Shown: one piece after another, positions 1-10,329 of the stretch
How the letters are laid out: every line of letters begins with the position of its first letter
Position numbering within the stretch: the first letter of the stretch is position 1
NCBI GenBank assembly: GCA_951640165.1
Contig: OX621242.1
Span: 10,037,501 to 10,101,500, forward strand
DNA: 64,000 nucleotides
Origin: Pseudoips prasinana
Lineage: Eukaryota; Arthropoda; Insecta; Lepidoptera; Nolidae
Reading direction: 5' to 3'
Position numbers and translations under genes: made by a program
The notes under the pieces: model-generated
Databases searched by the model: none
What the model was told of the DNA's origin: nothing
Seen by the model: only the letters and a program-made list of their open reading frames with translations

Positions 1-562
1 TGTATACTATTGAAATTCAAAGACTGATCAGTCTCATAGTCCCGGAAATAACGGTAATAAAACTATATAAACTAGAACAAACTTCCCCGAAGTTTACTTA
101 CTACTTTTCATTCCCTAGGCGTGGCGACGCCTCCGGTGCCTCTGCTACAAAATTGCTATTAGAGAGATTCACGCCTAATGGAGCCGTAATTGGCTGCTTC
201 GCAAACTAATGGACAATTATAGGGATAGACGTACATTTTACGGGAATTGTAATACTGTTATCTCTATACTGTGTCTTGAAATCAATTATGATTACGAACA
301 AAAACAAGATTATTACTATAGCGAGTAGTGGTAGTACTAGAGAGTATATATTTTTGGATGTAGCATATTACTGGAACATTGTGGATTAAATCATTATTCT
401 CTAAGCCTCAATGTTTCTGAAGTATTGTTTAAAGGTTCATAAAATCAATAATGCCTTTTTGCGTGTAGTTTTACGCTATACTTAAGAAATATTGTTGCTT
501 ATAGACTTTTACGCAAATCCCATAGCACTCGGAAGAAAACGAAAGAACCATCCATGGAAAAA
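1..562. other. No recognisable feature
   Basis: AT-rich sequence with a slightly more GC-rich patch near 110-215. I see no gene, repeat motif or inverted structure that I can name. Confidence 0.5.
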
Positions 563-640
563 TCATGTATTTAAATAAATAGCCACTTGGAAGTCGTCCA
601 TTGATGAAAATAATGGATTTTGGATTTTTCCTTTAGTTTG

Positions 641-735
641 TGCTATAAAACGACGTTCATTGCTGGATAAAGGTCTCACCAAGGGATCTCCATAGTGGCC
701 TGATACTCGTCGATCGTCGGTCCACTTTGTATTTT
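641..735 (-). mobile_element. RTE-type LINE, C-terminal remnant
   Basis: Read on the minus strand the piece gives KWTDD, then after a frameshift WRSLGETFIQQ, a stop and TSF. This matches the end of the RTE-type reverse transcriptase protein seen more clearly at 43.8 and 29.7 kb in this window (TRWTDDL ... WRSLGEAFVQQWTSFG). It is a short decayed fragment with no coding capacity. The clade name rests on motif recognition. Confidence 0.6.
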
Positions 736-769
736 CGCTGCATAACACATCATCTGCCGGAATTTCTTA

Positions 770-1040
770 GCATCCGATGCGCTGCTGTTATCACAGCTGT
801 TACGGAGGCTGGTAATGGCAGGGCTACAGGGGAAGGGGGGTCACCGTTTAATTGTGTCCATCATTGAAGGCAATATGCTATTCCGGCATACTGGGCAGAT
901 GATTTAACTATTGCACTATGGTGATGATAGTACTTTGAGAGACGCTGCTGTCCGTTTTATAATAGGTATACGGCTTCTACGCCCTATCTGATGAGATGGA
1001 CTGGTTATATTCGTTACCTTCTCCACACGATTACGGGATC
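770..1040 (+). repeat. Interspersed repeat family B (SINE-like), degenerate copy
   Basis: Shares ordered blocks with 29910-30172 and 41889-42145: TGTGTCCATCATT, a GGCAGA block, a GATGATAGTAC block, GAGAGACGCTGCTG and TTCTACGCCC. No coding frame is shared. Probably a short interspersed element; its class is not clear from sequence. Confidence 0.5.
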
Positions 1041-1264
1041 CTGTAGGTATTGAGTCTCTTGCGAGTTTCATGGCATGTGAGTGTGTGTCAACGAATCTTT
1101 TATTAGGATTAAAATAGTTTTTTTTTTCAGCATTAAGGGATTGGCTACTTGAGTAAGTACTACGAATTTAAAATTGATATTTCCACGCGTTCCTGAGAGA
1201 AAGTGTTTTGTCAACAGACTGACGGACAACGAATTGATCTTATAAATAGTATAACATATTTTTG

Positions 1265-1530
1265 ACGGGCCAGTTGTCGTGGTTGGTAGATACTTGCCTT
1301 TCACGCCGCAGGTCGTGGGTTCGACTCCCACCCAGGACAGACATCTGCGAACATTTCTGTTTGTCCGGAATCTGGGTGCAATTATTATCAATATAAGTAT
1401 ATATTTACAAATGAAAAGTAGTATATGTAGTATATCAGTTATCTGGTTTCCATAATACAAGCTCTGCTTAGTTTGGGATCAAATGGCCGTGTGAGAATAA
1501 TGTCCCACGATATTATATTATTATTTTTAC
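1265..1530 (+). repeat. tRNA-derived SINE, family S1
   Basis: Starts with a tRNA-like head: box A region GTGGTTGGTAG, an anticodon-like loop CTTTCAC and box B GGTTCGACTCCC near 1318-1329. The body follows (TGTTTGTCCGGAATCTGGGT, ATCAGTTATCTGGTTTCC, GCTCTGCTTAGTTTGGGAT) and the tail ends in an ATT-rich run. At least five other copies lie in this window on both strands, so it is a mobile family rather than a tRNA gene; the acceptor stem does not pair. Confidence 0.8.
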
Positions 1531-2292
1531 TATCTCACTAGATTTCATAAAAGAATTAAGTAAGAATGTTTGCAGGTTTTGGATTTTGTTTTTCTGATTC
1601 AGTAATTTATACTTTATTAGAATTGATAAACTTTAGTACACTATTTCGTCAAAGGAACCCCACTTAATCCAAGATCTAAACGGGAAGAGAATAAAATCAC
1701 TGGCCCGGTCAATATTGGCCCACTACAGTATCTATGATGCGTGAACTCTGTGGATATCCGATAGAAGAGCTGAAGTGCTGTGTCCATACGACCGTGTTTG
1801 CTAATCTCGTGTGTACTCGTCATATTTGATATGTGAGAATCGTCGACTTCTGGTCGATATTCCTTTGTAAAATTACGTTTTCAAATCTGTTGCACGTGAA
1901 GTATGAGAAGGCGAAATGATATACATATATGCTCTAGATACCTTAGATAAATTTGAAAGTATATTTTATATCATAAAACCAGCAATGCAGCAGTTAATTT
2001 TGCAGCTAGTGCTGAGATATTTGGACTCGCACAGATAACCATTAAAGACTTCATATATATATTATTTGTGCTAAATTAATATAAATTTTCTGTTTCTTCT
2101 TTCTTTTTCTTAAATTATATAATTTCTAAGCAACGACAGTAGTAAGTTCCTAAGATGTGTTTGTACGAAAAAGGAGTCCAGTAGTGCGGAGGAACTCTTG
2201 AAAATAGTTTATGAATGATATTTTCCATATATTTTTATCAATGGTTTTTTGTAACAAGGAATCTAACTAATTAGTGCTTAAAGAAGTTTTAA
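1531..2292. other. No recognisable feature
   Basis: AT-rich, only short chance reading frames. No motif recognised. Confidence 0.5.
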
Positions 2293-2549
2293 GGCGCTCA
2301 CAGTTAGATGCCCTCATCGGTGAGCCTAAGCAACTAGCCTCGGAGTCAGTAGATAGATGGGTGAACATCAAAGCGGTTTAAATTCTGAGTGACTCCGTGC
2401 TTCGGAGGGTACGTTAAGCTGGAGGTGGTCCCGGTTGTAGTCATCAGACAACAGTCTATAAGCCATGTCAGAGTCTTACTGGGTGACTTGAACAACTCTG
2501 ACACTCCCTAGTGAGTAACCACTGCCCATACGATAAGTAAGTAGTAAGG
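2293..2549 (+). repeat. 5S rRNA-derived SINE, diverged copy
   Basis: Head resembles the 3' half of 5S rRNA with its internal promoter: ATCGGTGAGCCTAAGCAAC, then GATGGGTGA. The body carries CTCCGTGCTTCGGAGGG and GTCAGAGTCTTACTGGG, and the tail is a run of AAGTAAGT units. Six further full or partial copies are in the window (33.2, 37.4, 49.9, 52.1, 56.6 kb, and a remnant at 45.7 kb). The head is too short and too diverged to be a 5S gene. Confidence 0.75.
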
Positions 2550-3749
2550 ATGTTTCATCTAAAAATACTTAACGTGTATCTTCAAGTATGTTCTGAATTA
2601 TTTAAAGGAATCAATAATGAAAAGCTTGTTACAAATAACACACTACCATCTGATCGTAAACTATCCAGTCTGTGCTATGGCAGCCACAGATATCATATGA
2701 AATTATTCTAGTTCCTGAGAGCCAATAAACGGTCTTCTTGAACAGATAGTCAGATATGTTACAGAATGAGTGATCAATTGAAGGTTTTCTGTTTAACATG
2801 AAAGAGCTAACACAATTACTGATATGTTTTTAAAAAAAATCTAGGCTGAGTACTCTTCTGATCGCCTTAGTTTAATTCTAAAAGATTTCAACTCAAAAAA
2901 AAATATTTTGCTTGTTTAAAACAGTTATCGACTCGCTACAAATATACATTTATCTGTATTTTCTAGATATATTTATATTTGCCAGTACAACTATTGAGTG
3001 AGCTATATAAAGTGTAGTTTACTAAGTTTACTAAGTATTTGTTAGTAAGAAACTTAGTTTTCTATCCTTAGTGCAGCCGTTATGATACACAAAAACCCCA
3101 TGTCGGCCCAAAAAGTGTAATTTGGATTTTTCTAAATAATTTCTCATACGAACCCCTCGTTAAATGTGACACAGTCAGTCTGTTTTTGTTCTGAAAATAT
3201 AAGATTATAGACGTAAAAATACTGACGTTAACAAAAAGTTTGGACTTTTATACCTGTTCATTTTCTTGTCATATTCATGATCCTAAGTTAACGGGAAAGA
3301 CCCTGTAGATTATATTGGTTCTAAAAATTTAAGGTAAATTAAATAAGGTAGGTTAAGTTTTAAAATATATAAATCGAATACGTAAATACCGATGGACAGG
3401 CTGGAAGATAGACGAATCTTATAGGGTACACCTAGACGTAGACCTTAATCTATATTGACAATATATTTGACAGTAAGTTACATAAATTTTGACAGTAAGT
3501 TAAGTCTGTAAACTCCATTATTTTTAACGCCCAGAAAGTTGCTGAACACACGTGTGTTGAAAGGTTAGTTGAAATTAAACGAAAACAAAACTTTAGCTAG
3601 AAGCCAAAGTTTGGGTATTTTTGTTAGAATGTTGGAACACAAACATATTATTATTTTAGTTTCTAATGTATGAGAAGTATAGCTAGTTACGATGCCAAAC
3701 AGAATTTAGTTCAGTTTTAATCATAATAAATGAGCTTATTATATAATTG
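2550..3749. other. No recognisable feature
   Basis: AT-rich. There is a small direct repeat of GACAGTAAGTTA near 3470-3500. Nothing codes for a recognisable protein. Confidence 0.5.
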
Positions 3750-3890
3750 CCTGTCTCGCTGGGCTATCGGGAGCTTGTTCTGCTGTAAATAAAGAGGTAC
3801 TGAGGTCAAACCTCAGGTCGGGTCTAAAAGTGTTGTTGAGAGCTTTGTGTAAAGAAAGCCTCCCAAAAACAGTCCGGTTTTAAATATAGT
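3750..3890 (+). repeat. tRNA-like SINE fragment
   Basis: TCTCGCTGGGCTATCGGGAG followed by a box B-like GGTCAAACCTCAGGTCGGGT gives a tRNA-type head; the rest is not recognised. Only one clear copy is seen here, so the family is uncertain. Confidence 0.4.
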
Positions 3891-3917
3891 TAAAATATTA
3901 GATTTACGAACACGCAT

Positions 3918-4105
3918 TTCAGAAAAAAGCAACGGTCAAGACAGTCTTCGTGTGCCGGGTTCGATTCCCGCACATAACAACTATTTGTCTGACCCGTAAG
4001 TTTTAAGTTTGGGCGTGGCATTTATATCTTATAAAGTACCCCACGATAGATACAGGGATCTATTCCATTAGTGCGGACATAGTTTAAAAAAGAAAGAAAT
4101 ATTGA
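3918..4105 (+). repeat. tRNA-derived SINE, family S3
   Basis: Box B-like GCCGGGTTCGATTCCCG, then AACTATTTGTCTGACCC and a body with AGTACCCCACGATAGA. The same order of blocks recurs at 25.38, 25.93, 29.11, 41.81 and 48.01 kb. Degenerate copy ending in an A-rich tail. Confidence 0.65.
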
Positions 4106-4152
4106 GTAGAACTTACACCTGGTTTGGCATTCGATTCCTCACTGTGTCTGTT

Positions 4153-4207
4153 TGATCATCTTCATTACATCAGCTGAAAGGCCTCCCCAAAGATCTCCAC
4201 AATTGCT
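4153..4207 (-). mobile_element. RTE-type LINE tail remnant
   Basis: Contains the reverse complement of the RTE 3' end (CATCAGC..GAAAGGCCTCCCC, AAAGATCTCCACAA) but lacks the segment coding the VQQWTS part, so it is internally deleted. Confidence 0.5.
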
Positions 4208-4361
4208 GGTTTATGTCTGTTTACTTTTATGAAATGTAATAACTATATTTATCATATTTCCCATGGAAAAAGGTACAAATCGATTTTTTGTCTATGGCAA
4301 GTAATTTCTTATTGGCTTATTTTCTATTCAGGAGTAATTTTGAGCCTATAGCTTATCTCTC

Positions 4362-4595
4362 GGGCCGGTTAGCGTGGTTGGTAAATGCTTGCCTTTCAAG
4401 GCGTAGTACGTGGGTTCAATTCACACCCAGAACACTTATTTGTGTATATGAGCATGTCTGTTTCTCCTGACAAAAGAAAAGTACTATACATATGTAATAT
4501 ATCAGTTATCTGGTTTCCATAGTAGCTTAGTTTGGGATCAGATGGCCGTCTGTGAATAATGTCTCAGGATATTATTATTATTATTATTATATTAT
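4362..4595 (+). repeat. tRNA-derived SINE, family S1
   Basis: Head GGCCGGTTAGCGTGGTTGG, box B-like GTGGGTTCAATTCACACCC, body ATCAGTTATCTGGTTTCC, and tail TCAGGATATTATTATT. Shorter than the 1.27-kb copy because part of the CTGCTTAG block is deleted. Confidence 0.8.
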
Positions 4596-4754
4596 CTTAC
4601 GAAATATATGAGCTGTCGCCATTCATATCTAATTATTTATTAGTCAAGTGATAATTACCCAAACGTTAATATTTCACTTCATCGTACGTCAAGGTGATAA
4701 CTTGATAATATATTGATGGCAGAACATTTATCTTTTAGATTAACGTCCTACTAT

Positions 4755-4924
4755 CCTACCAATATTATAAATACGAAAATTTGTGAAATGTTTGTTACTC
4801 TTTCACGAAAAAACTACGGGACGGATTTTGATAAAACCTTTTAGTAATATAGCTTATAGATCCAAATAAACAACGACTATAATTTATTAAGTTTAACGCG
4901 GATGAAACTGCGGGACACAGTTAG
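4755..4924 (+). mobile_element. Lep1-like short Helitron derivative
   Basis: Begins CCTACCAATATTATAAATA, has the internal TGTTACTCTTTCACG and ACGGATTTTGAT blocks, and ends AACGCGGATGAAACTGC..ACACAGTTAG. This layout is that of the lepidopteran non-autonomous Helitron Lep1 (5' near TC, 3' CTRR-like end). It has no coding capacity and about 170 bp. Confidence 0.7.
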
Positions 4925-5168
4925 TGTCTTATAATAATGCTGGCCGGAGTTAAACAAAATACGAGTACATAGTACATTTCTTTGCTACAGTTATGACAAT
5001 TTGGCAATTATTAAAATTCCCACGCTATAATATTCTTCCAAAACGGACCAATACTATACAGGTAACCCGACTGAGAATGAAAGTCCAAACAAAAGCTTAA
5101 ACAAAAGCCTTAGGCTCAATTGGAGGCTTAAACGAAGTAGGTGTGAGGCCTAAACAAGAGACATAGAC

Positions 5169-6147
5169 GTTTTAAGTAGAGATGTTCCGACTAGTCGGCG
5201 ACTAGTCGGTAAAGCCGACTATCCGGCCACTATTGTAGTCGTCGATTAGTCGGCGACTAATCGGCAAAGAGCGCCGACTATCCGGCTTCTTACGTTGTAT
5301 GTATTTCTCAATAATATGCATGCGGGGGAACTACATGAAATAAAAACCTTGATTATATATTATTTTTTTTATTTTATAATCATTCTTATACATAAAAAAA
5401 TGTAAAGCGATCTTTTCTTTGGTAATCAGTTTTTAAAATTACTTGCTTGAAAAATAATCATAATTATTACATTTATTGAACAAAATTAGTTCCTATCCTA
5501 ATAAACATAAAAAACAACATAATATCTTCTTATCTTCAATGAACATTTATAAGTTTTTCTTATTATTTAAATAAAAAGTAGATTTTTTAAATTAACCAAC
5601 TCAGTTATATGTATTAAAGCAAGATTGTATGTATAAGATGCACAGTAATATATGTATATATTACACATATATCCAAAAATTCTAAACATGAACTGTATGA
5701 TAAAAACAAAAAAAAAATATTAAAACATATTTCTTATAAACATACCTGTTTATAAGAAATATATTTTTTTTTCATTTTTTTATATCATAATCTAATCAAA
5801 TCAAAGTCACAATTGTGACAACCAAAAATATCATAATCTCCTTATATTTTTTTTATAAGTTACTTATATCTTTTAATTAAGGGTAAATTATGATGTAAGA
5901 AGACTAAAACTTCTGCCCTTTCTACCATTACACAAGCAAAAATGAAGGAATGCGAAGTAAACAAAACATGTTCCGACACGCTCGCAGGCGGCGTATGGGA
6001 TTGCGCGCGAATCAGCCGTAAACGAAGCGTTACGGAAATCCCCGAAACCGTAATCGGCTTAGCCGACTAGTCGGTCTTATTACAACCGACTAATCGGCTA
6101 GTCGGCTAGTCGGTGAACGTCATAATCGGCACATCACTAGTTTTAAG
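5169..6147. mobile_element. Non-autonomous hAT element with 8-bp target duplication
   Basis: The element runs 5177-6139. Left end TAGAGATGTTCCGA and right end (reverse complement) TAGTGATGTGCCGA are imperfect terminal inverted repeats. GTTTTAAG stands directly outside both ends (5169-5176 and 6140-6147), an exact 8-bp duplication typical of hAT transposons. Just inside each end are stacked CGACTAGTCGG-like units (5189-5290 left, 6060-6118 right), probably transposase-binding subterminal repeats. The inside (about 5340-5900) is very AT-rich and has an imperfect inverted repeat around 5733-5772; no transposase frame survives. It must have been moved by a transposase coded elsewhere. Confidence 0.85.
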
Positions 6148-6204
6148 TGAGAGGTCTTAATAAAACGCTTAGACATTTTGTCTGTTAGTGTAGTAACATT
6201 TTTA

Positions 6205-6735
6205 GTGTAATAGTTGGGAATCAAACCCCCACCGTTCCGGGTGCAATATCCCGAACCCCCCAGTTTACACCCCTCCGACGCAAAGGTATTCCTAAAGCTC
6301 TTTTAGGGTTCCATTTTCAGTGTTCCGTACCTACGGAACCCTATTACTAAGCCTTTGCTGTCCGTCTGTCCAAATGTAAATTAAAATAATTTCGAAATAT
6401 CGACATGTTTCGAAATTATTTTGATTAAAGCATTTGTTAAAAACAAATAAGTTTTTAACAAATGCCCTGGTAGCTTGGCAAAAAAAATGCGGTAAAACAA
6501 TTTGACTGTTAGCGCCTTAATTGGGAATCAAACCCCCAACGCCAATTGTCCGGACGCAATCCGGACCAAACACCGTGTTTACACTACTCGGACACCAAGG
6601 TCGTTCCATTAGCAATGGAATTCTCAAAGGTCTTTTAGGATTTCATTTTCAGTGTTCCGTACCCATAGGGACAGTTCCTTACCAACGGAACCCTATTACT
6701 AAGCCTCTGCTTATCGTCCCTCGGTCCGTCTGTCC
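6205..6735. repeat. Two diverged copies of a tRNA-like/GGTTCCGT repeat
   Basis: Blocks at 6205-6360 recur in the same order at 6505-6735: TTGGGAATCAAACCCCCA, a GTTTACAC block, TCTTTTAGG..TCATTTTCAGTG, TTCCGTACC, and ACGGAACCCTATTACTAAGC. The first block looks like a reversed box B. The rest resembles the GGTTCCGTAC-ended elements at 31.6 and 51.2 kb. The pair could be a local duplication or two insertions. Confidence 0.55.
6383..6465. repeat. Two adjacent perfect hairpins
   Basis: AAAATAATTTCGAAA (6383-6397) pairs with 6408-6422, and GCATTTGTTAAAAAC (6430-6444) pairs with 6451-6465. Both stems are 15 bp without mismatch. They lie in the 6.2-6.7 kb duplicated repeat, between its two copies. 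Confidence 0.75.
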
Positions 6736-6780
6736 ATCTGTCTGTCACCCCAATATATCTCATGAACCGTAATAAGTAGA

Positions 6781-7185
6781 TATGAAAACAAATTATAAAA
6801 ATAAAATTAAGTCTAAAAATAACTAAAAAGAGTCTCTCGACGGTACTCTACGTCTACAAGTCCGAATAGCACTTGCCTAGTTTTTAGTCAAAGATTACAC
6901 GTGAAATAAAATCTTATACGAATATTCAGAGAACATTTTAAACCTTACTCCTCTAACTTTAGAAATAAAAATAACATACCAAAGTTTTAAATGAACCCGT
7001 TCATTTGGTGAAATTCACTAAAATTCCTTTAAATAGTCTTTGAGATAATAAAGTTGAACTTTAATGTACGAATTAAATGCTTAAAAGAAAATGTAAGAAC
7101 TGTGTGGAATACTCAAAGTATTTTATACCAAGGAACGAGTAAGTGGAGCTAAATAGTGGTGAATTCTTAAAGAAGGTTTTAAAAA
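6781..7185. other. No recognisable feature
   Basis: AT-rich, no motif or coding frame recognised. Confidence 0.5.
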
Positions 7186-7189
7186 GAAA

Positions 7190-7395
7190 TAAAATAAATA
7201 AGGCTTTTATTCACGTAGACTTAAAAAAAGCGCTTGTAAATAGTCAGAATATGTTTGTAGTAATATAATTAAGTATACATAATTATTTCTAGTTTCATAG
7301 ATATTTAGGTACACGAATTGTATAAATGCTTTCATACGCATTTATACAATTTATTTTATAATAGCAATGATATTTAGCTAGCTTGTACTAAGTGA
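7190..7395 (-). mobile_element. LINE 3' end, family R
   Basis: On the minus strand it ends with an AATAAA signal (GTGAATAAAAGCC) and then a TTTA-rich tail, as expected for a 5'-truncated non-LTR element. Shared blocks are TTATTCACGTAGACTT, AAAGCGCTTGTAAATAGTCA and ATATTTAGCTAGCTTGTA. Other copies: 9.08, 14.09 (plus strand), 44.48 and 45.17 kb. The coding part is missing, so the clade is not known. Confidence 0.6.
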
Positions 7396-7613
7396 AGTTT
7401 TTCATAAGTAAATGCTATAACGCTAAAGGTACCGTCAGCTGTTCCTAGGTTTTACAATTTTCAATTTGCCTTGTATGTTACGGAAGTACTGGGGAATTGA
7501 GTATGATTGTATCTACGGAAAACAAATGAGTGTGCTTTGACACTGATTAGACCACGCTTCCCTGCTTGACTGCTGAAGAAAAATATCTGTAGTGATGTAA
7601 ACATACAGGAAGT

Positions 7614-7724
7614 GATAATAATTTAAGGCAAATCATTACCTTTAGGTTACCTGACGACGGCTGGTGCAATCCATGCCGAATCTTCGGGTAACCTAAAGTT
7701 AATGCTTTGCCTTAAATTATTATC
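7614..7724. repeat. Short inverted-repeat element (MITE-like)
   Basis: GATAATAATTTAAGGCAAA at the left end is matched by the reverse complement at the right end (7706-7724). The arms continue through a CTTTAGGTTACC block with few mismatches, about 40 bp each. The middle has GGTGCAATCCATGCCGAA. A relative of one arm is at 53.54 kb. Confidence 0.65.
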
Positions 7725-8136
7725 GCCATTGAGACCCGTGTCCACAATATATAAAAATGAGTACAAATGGCGAAAGTTTTAAAACATTAATACAGAAAGT
7801 GTTTGAAAATAGTCATAACATGTATTTCAATTATTATATTACACCACTTAATTATATTACAATTTAGATATGATTCGTTTTATATATATACGAATTATGA
7901 TCGACATTATTATTGATTTTTTTTTAAATAAAGTCTAAACCCAACCTATCGAATTTAATCCCTGTGTTGCGGGGACTTAACACCAGGCAATTTGACATTA
8001 CTTTGTGTAACCCATATATAGGTATTTTGAATCAGAGTGAACGTACTACCGTACTATGCTCGCCCGCGTTATGTTTTCCCTGGTGTATTCTTTTTAAAAG
8101 AGACATAACAACACATTCTTATAAGGTAGATGAATA
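7725..8136. other. No recognisable feature
   Basis: AT-rich. No motif or coding frame recognised. Confidence 0.5.
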
Positions 8137-8187
8137 AATCATCATCATCATCATAAGGCCGAAAGAGTCCACTGCTGGAAAGATGAA
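8137..8187 (-). mobile_element. RTE-type LINE 3' tail
   Basis: ATCATCATCATCAT followed by GGCCGAAAGAGTCCACTGCT is the reversed RTE 3' end (stop codon region plus GATGAT tail). Only the last 50 bp are present. Confidence 0.65.
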
Positions 8188-8224
8188 TAAAATAAATAAA
8201 CAAATATCTCGGAATGAACATCCG

Positions 8225-8300
8225 ATACTAGGCAGAGCTGGCTGTACTATGGAAACCAGACGACTGATAAACATACTTATATATTTCTAAATATATAAAT
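8225..8300 (-). repeat. SINE S1 fragment
   Basis: Reversed S1 body: GGCAGAGCTGGCTGTACTAT and GGAAACCAGACGACTGATAA. The tRNA head is absent. Confidence 0.5.
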
Positions 8301-8861
8301 AATAGAAGTCAAAATTACTTACTAATTTATTTTCATATTTTTCAGTTTTCAAAACAAATAACATAAATCTGGGAAAATATTATCATCTTACATATTTGTA
8401 TAATTATTGCTAAAATAAAATAGGAACACTAAGATTGAACACTTATCGTTGAAACAAAACAAAATTAAGAACATTGAAAGTCTAATAAATATTAGCGGCT
8501 TGTCTAAACTAGGTAGAACCTGTATTTCAGACAAAACTAACATAACAATTTATTTAAATGATAGATAAAAGGAAATGTATTTTAAATTGTAAATTCATTA
8601 ATAAAAACTATAGAGTTTATGTATACTGATACATCCCTACATTATCAGCGTCATTTTAAAATTTCTAGTATTTTTTCTGTGTCTTCATAACTCAGTTGCT
8701 GTAGGTATTCTGTTACCACTATGCGGCATTTTGTATAACATACCTAATGGATGTTTAGTAATTTATTGAATTTGTTGTACAAAAAAGGTCCTAAGAATAT
8801 ATAAAATCTGTTTACAAATGCACCTCTAGTTTGAGGATTTATACAAACTGAGTCTTTCCTT
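8301..8861. other. No recognisable feature
   Basis: AT-rich. No motif or coding frame recognised. Confidence 0.5.
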
Positions 8862-9080
8862 CGCTTGTCTGAGGGTGCATGGGCAGTGGTTACTCTAGTG
8901 TCGGAGTTGTTCAAGCTGCCTAGTAGGCCTCTGTCATGGCTTAATGACTGTTGCCTAATTGCTACAACTGGGACCAACAGCTTCACGTGCCCTCCGTAGC
9001 ATAGAGACACACCTCCTTCCTGAGTGGGGATTAGACCTACGATCTCTGTCTTGGTCAGCACCATTAGACCAACAGGCCAG
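8862..9080 (-). repeat. Composite SINE: tRNA head on the 5S-SINE body
   Basis: Minus strand: head GTTGGTCTAATGGTGCTGAC and box B-like GTAGGTCTAATCCCCAC (tRNA type), then the body that elsewhere follows a 5S head: GCTACGGAGGGCACGTGAAG, TTGGTCCCAGTTGTAGC, CTTGAACAACTCCGACAC, GTAACCACTGCCCATGC. It shows that the same body exists with two different promoter heads in this genome. Confidence 0.75.
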
Positions 9081-9082
9081 TC

Positions 9083-9300
9083 TAAATAAAATAAAAAAAT
9101 AAAAAAGGTTTTTATTCACGTAGACTTTAAAAAAGCGCTTGTAAATACTCAGAACATGTTTGTAGTAATATAGTTGTATACATTATTATTTCTAGTAACG
9201 TAGATATTTAGGTACACATTGTATGAAAACATTTATAAAATTTATTTTATTATAGCAATGATATTTAGCTAGCTCGTATCAAGTTATTGTCAAGAGATTA
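9083..9300 (-). mobile_element. LINE 3' end, family R
   Basis: Same blocks as at 7190-7395, with the AATAAA-type signal and an A/T-rich tail abutting the head of the composite SINE. 5'-truncated, no coding sequence. Confidence 0.6.
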
Positions 9301-10329
9301 TGTTTAATTATCTAGTTTAGGTCTAATATTTTTACTACATATTGTCAATGGTTCTGTCTATATTAAGGTTTTATTATTATGACGGACCTTGTATTAATAA
9401 CGACGGTCGCGCTTTAAAGCTACCACCGCACCGGATCCAATGCGCCCAAGTCTAAACTAAGTATCAAGTAGTTGTGTATAAATGAACCATTTGGGCAGTC
9501 GTCTCACATTTGAATGATAAGAAATATAATATATTTTTTGTAAACAATACTGTATTGATTGTCCTGCAATGTACAATTTGATAATATAGGAATTTTAGAA
9601 ATATGTGAAAGATATTTTTGGTTCAACGGTAATACTTGCAACGGCCAAACAAAAGCAGATAGTTAGTTCCATTTACTGAGTAAGTCTCGTGAAAGCAAAA
9701 TACTTTATGCGTCCCAGTTGGTCGATACGGAATTCTTAGAAACTGAATTATCCACAGGGGAGAGAGGGTAAATAAAACCCACCCCAAAATAAATAGGGCT
9801 AACAACGTACACGTAGGCAATCATTTCGTTAAGAAAGTACGAGTCAAGTTATTTCTCTTGGGTGTCAGCGGGTGGGGAAGCTGGAGAAACTTGGACCACA
9901 AATCACTATTATGTCAACTTGTAGTGGACCGCGAAAGCCTTTGCGCTTTTCGGGGTGCATAGATTATTCTAGTTTTTATCAACTTTATTTTTTATAATGG
10001 TGTGCTATAAATATTACTTATTCACTATTCTGTCAAAGAAAAATATGTGCATTATTCTTCAGCAATTGACGACGCTGCAGCCTCTGTACTTGTTAAAGTT
10101 ACTCTCTTAAGCTTCTATAGAACGACACAATACAGTCATTAAAATGTTTGTTTGTTTTCAGACTTTGAGTGAGAACATAATCTCGTGATAATATTTGTTA
10201 GCAATACTATACGTGTTATCTAAGAATATAATAATTAATAGATTCTAGGTCTGAATACTGAATAGGAGCATAGCTTAAGGATTATAAGCTGTCTTGATTT
10301 GTTATGAGGATCGTAATGAGCAGCCAGTT
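9301..10329. other. No recognisable feature
   Basis: No gene or repeat recognised; a GC-richer patch near 9400-9440 is unexplained. Confidence 0.45.
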
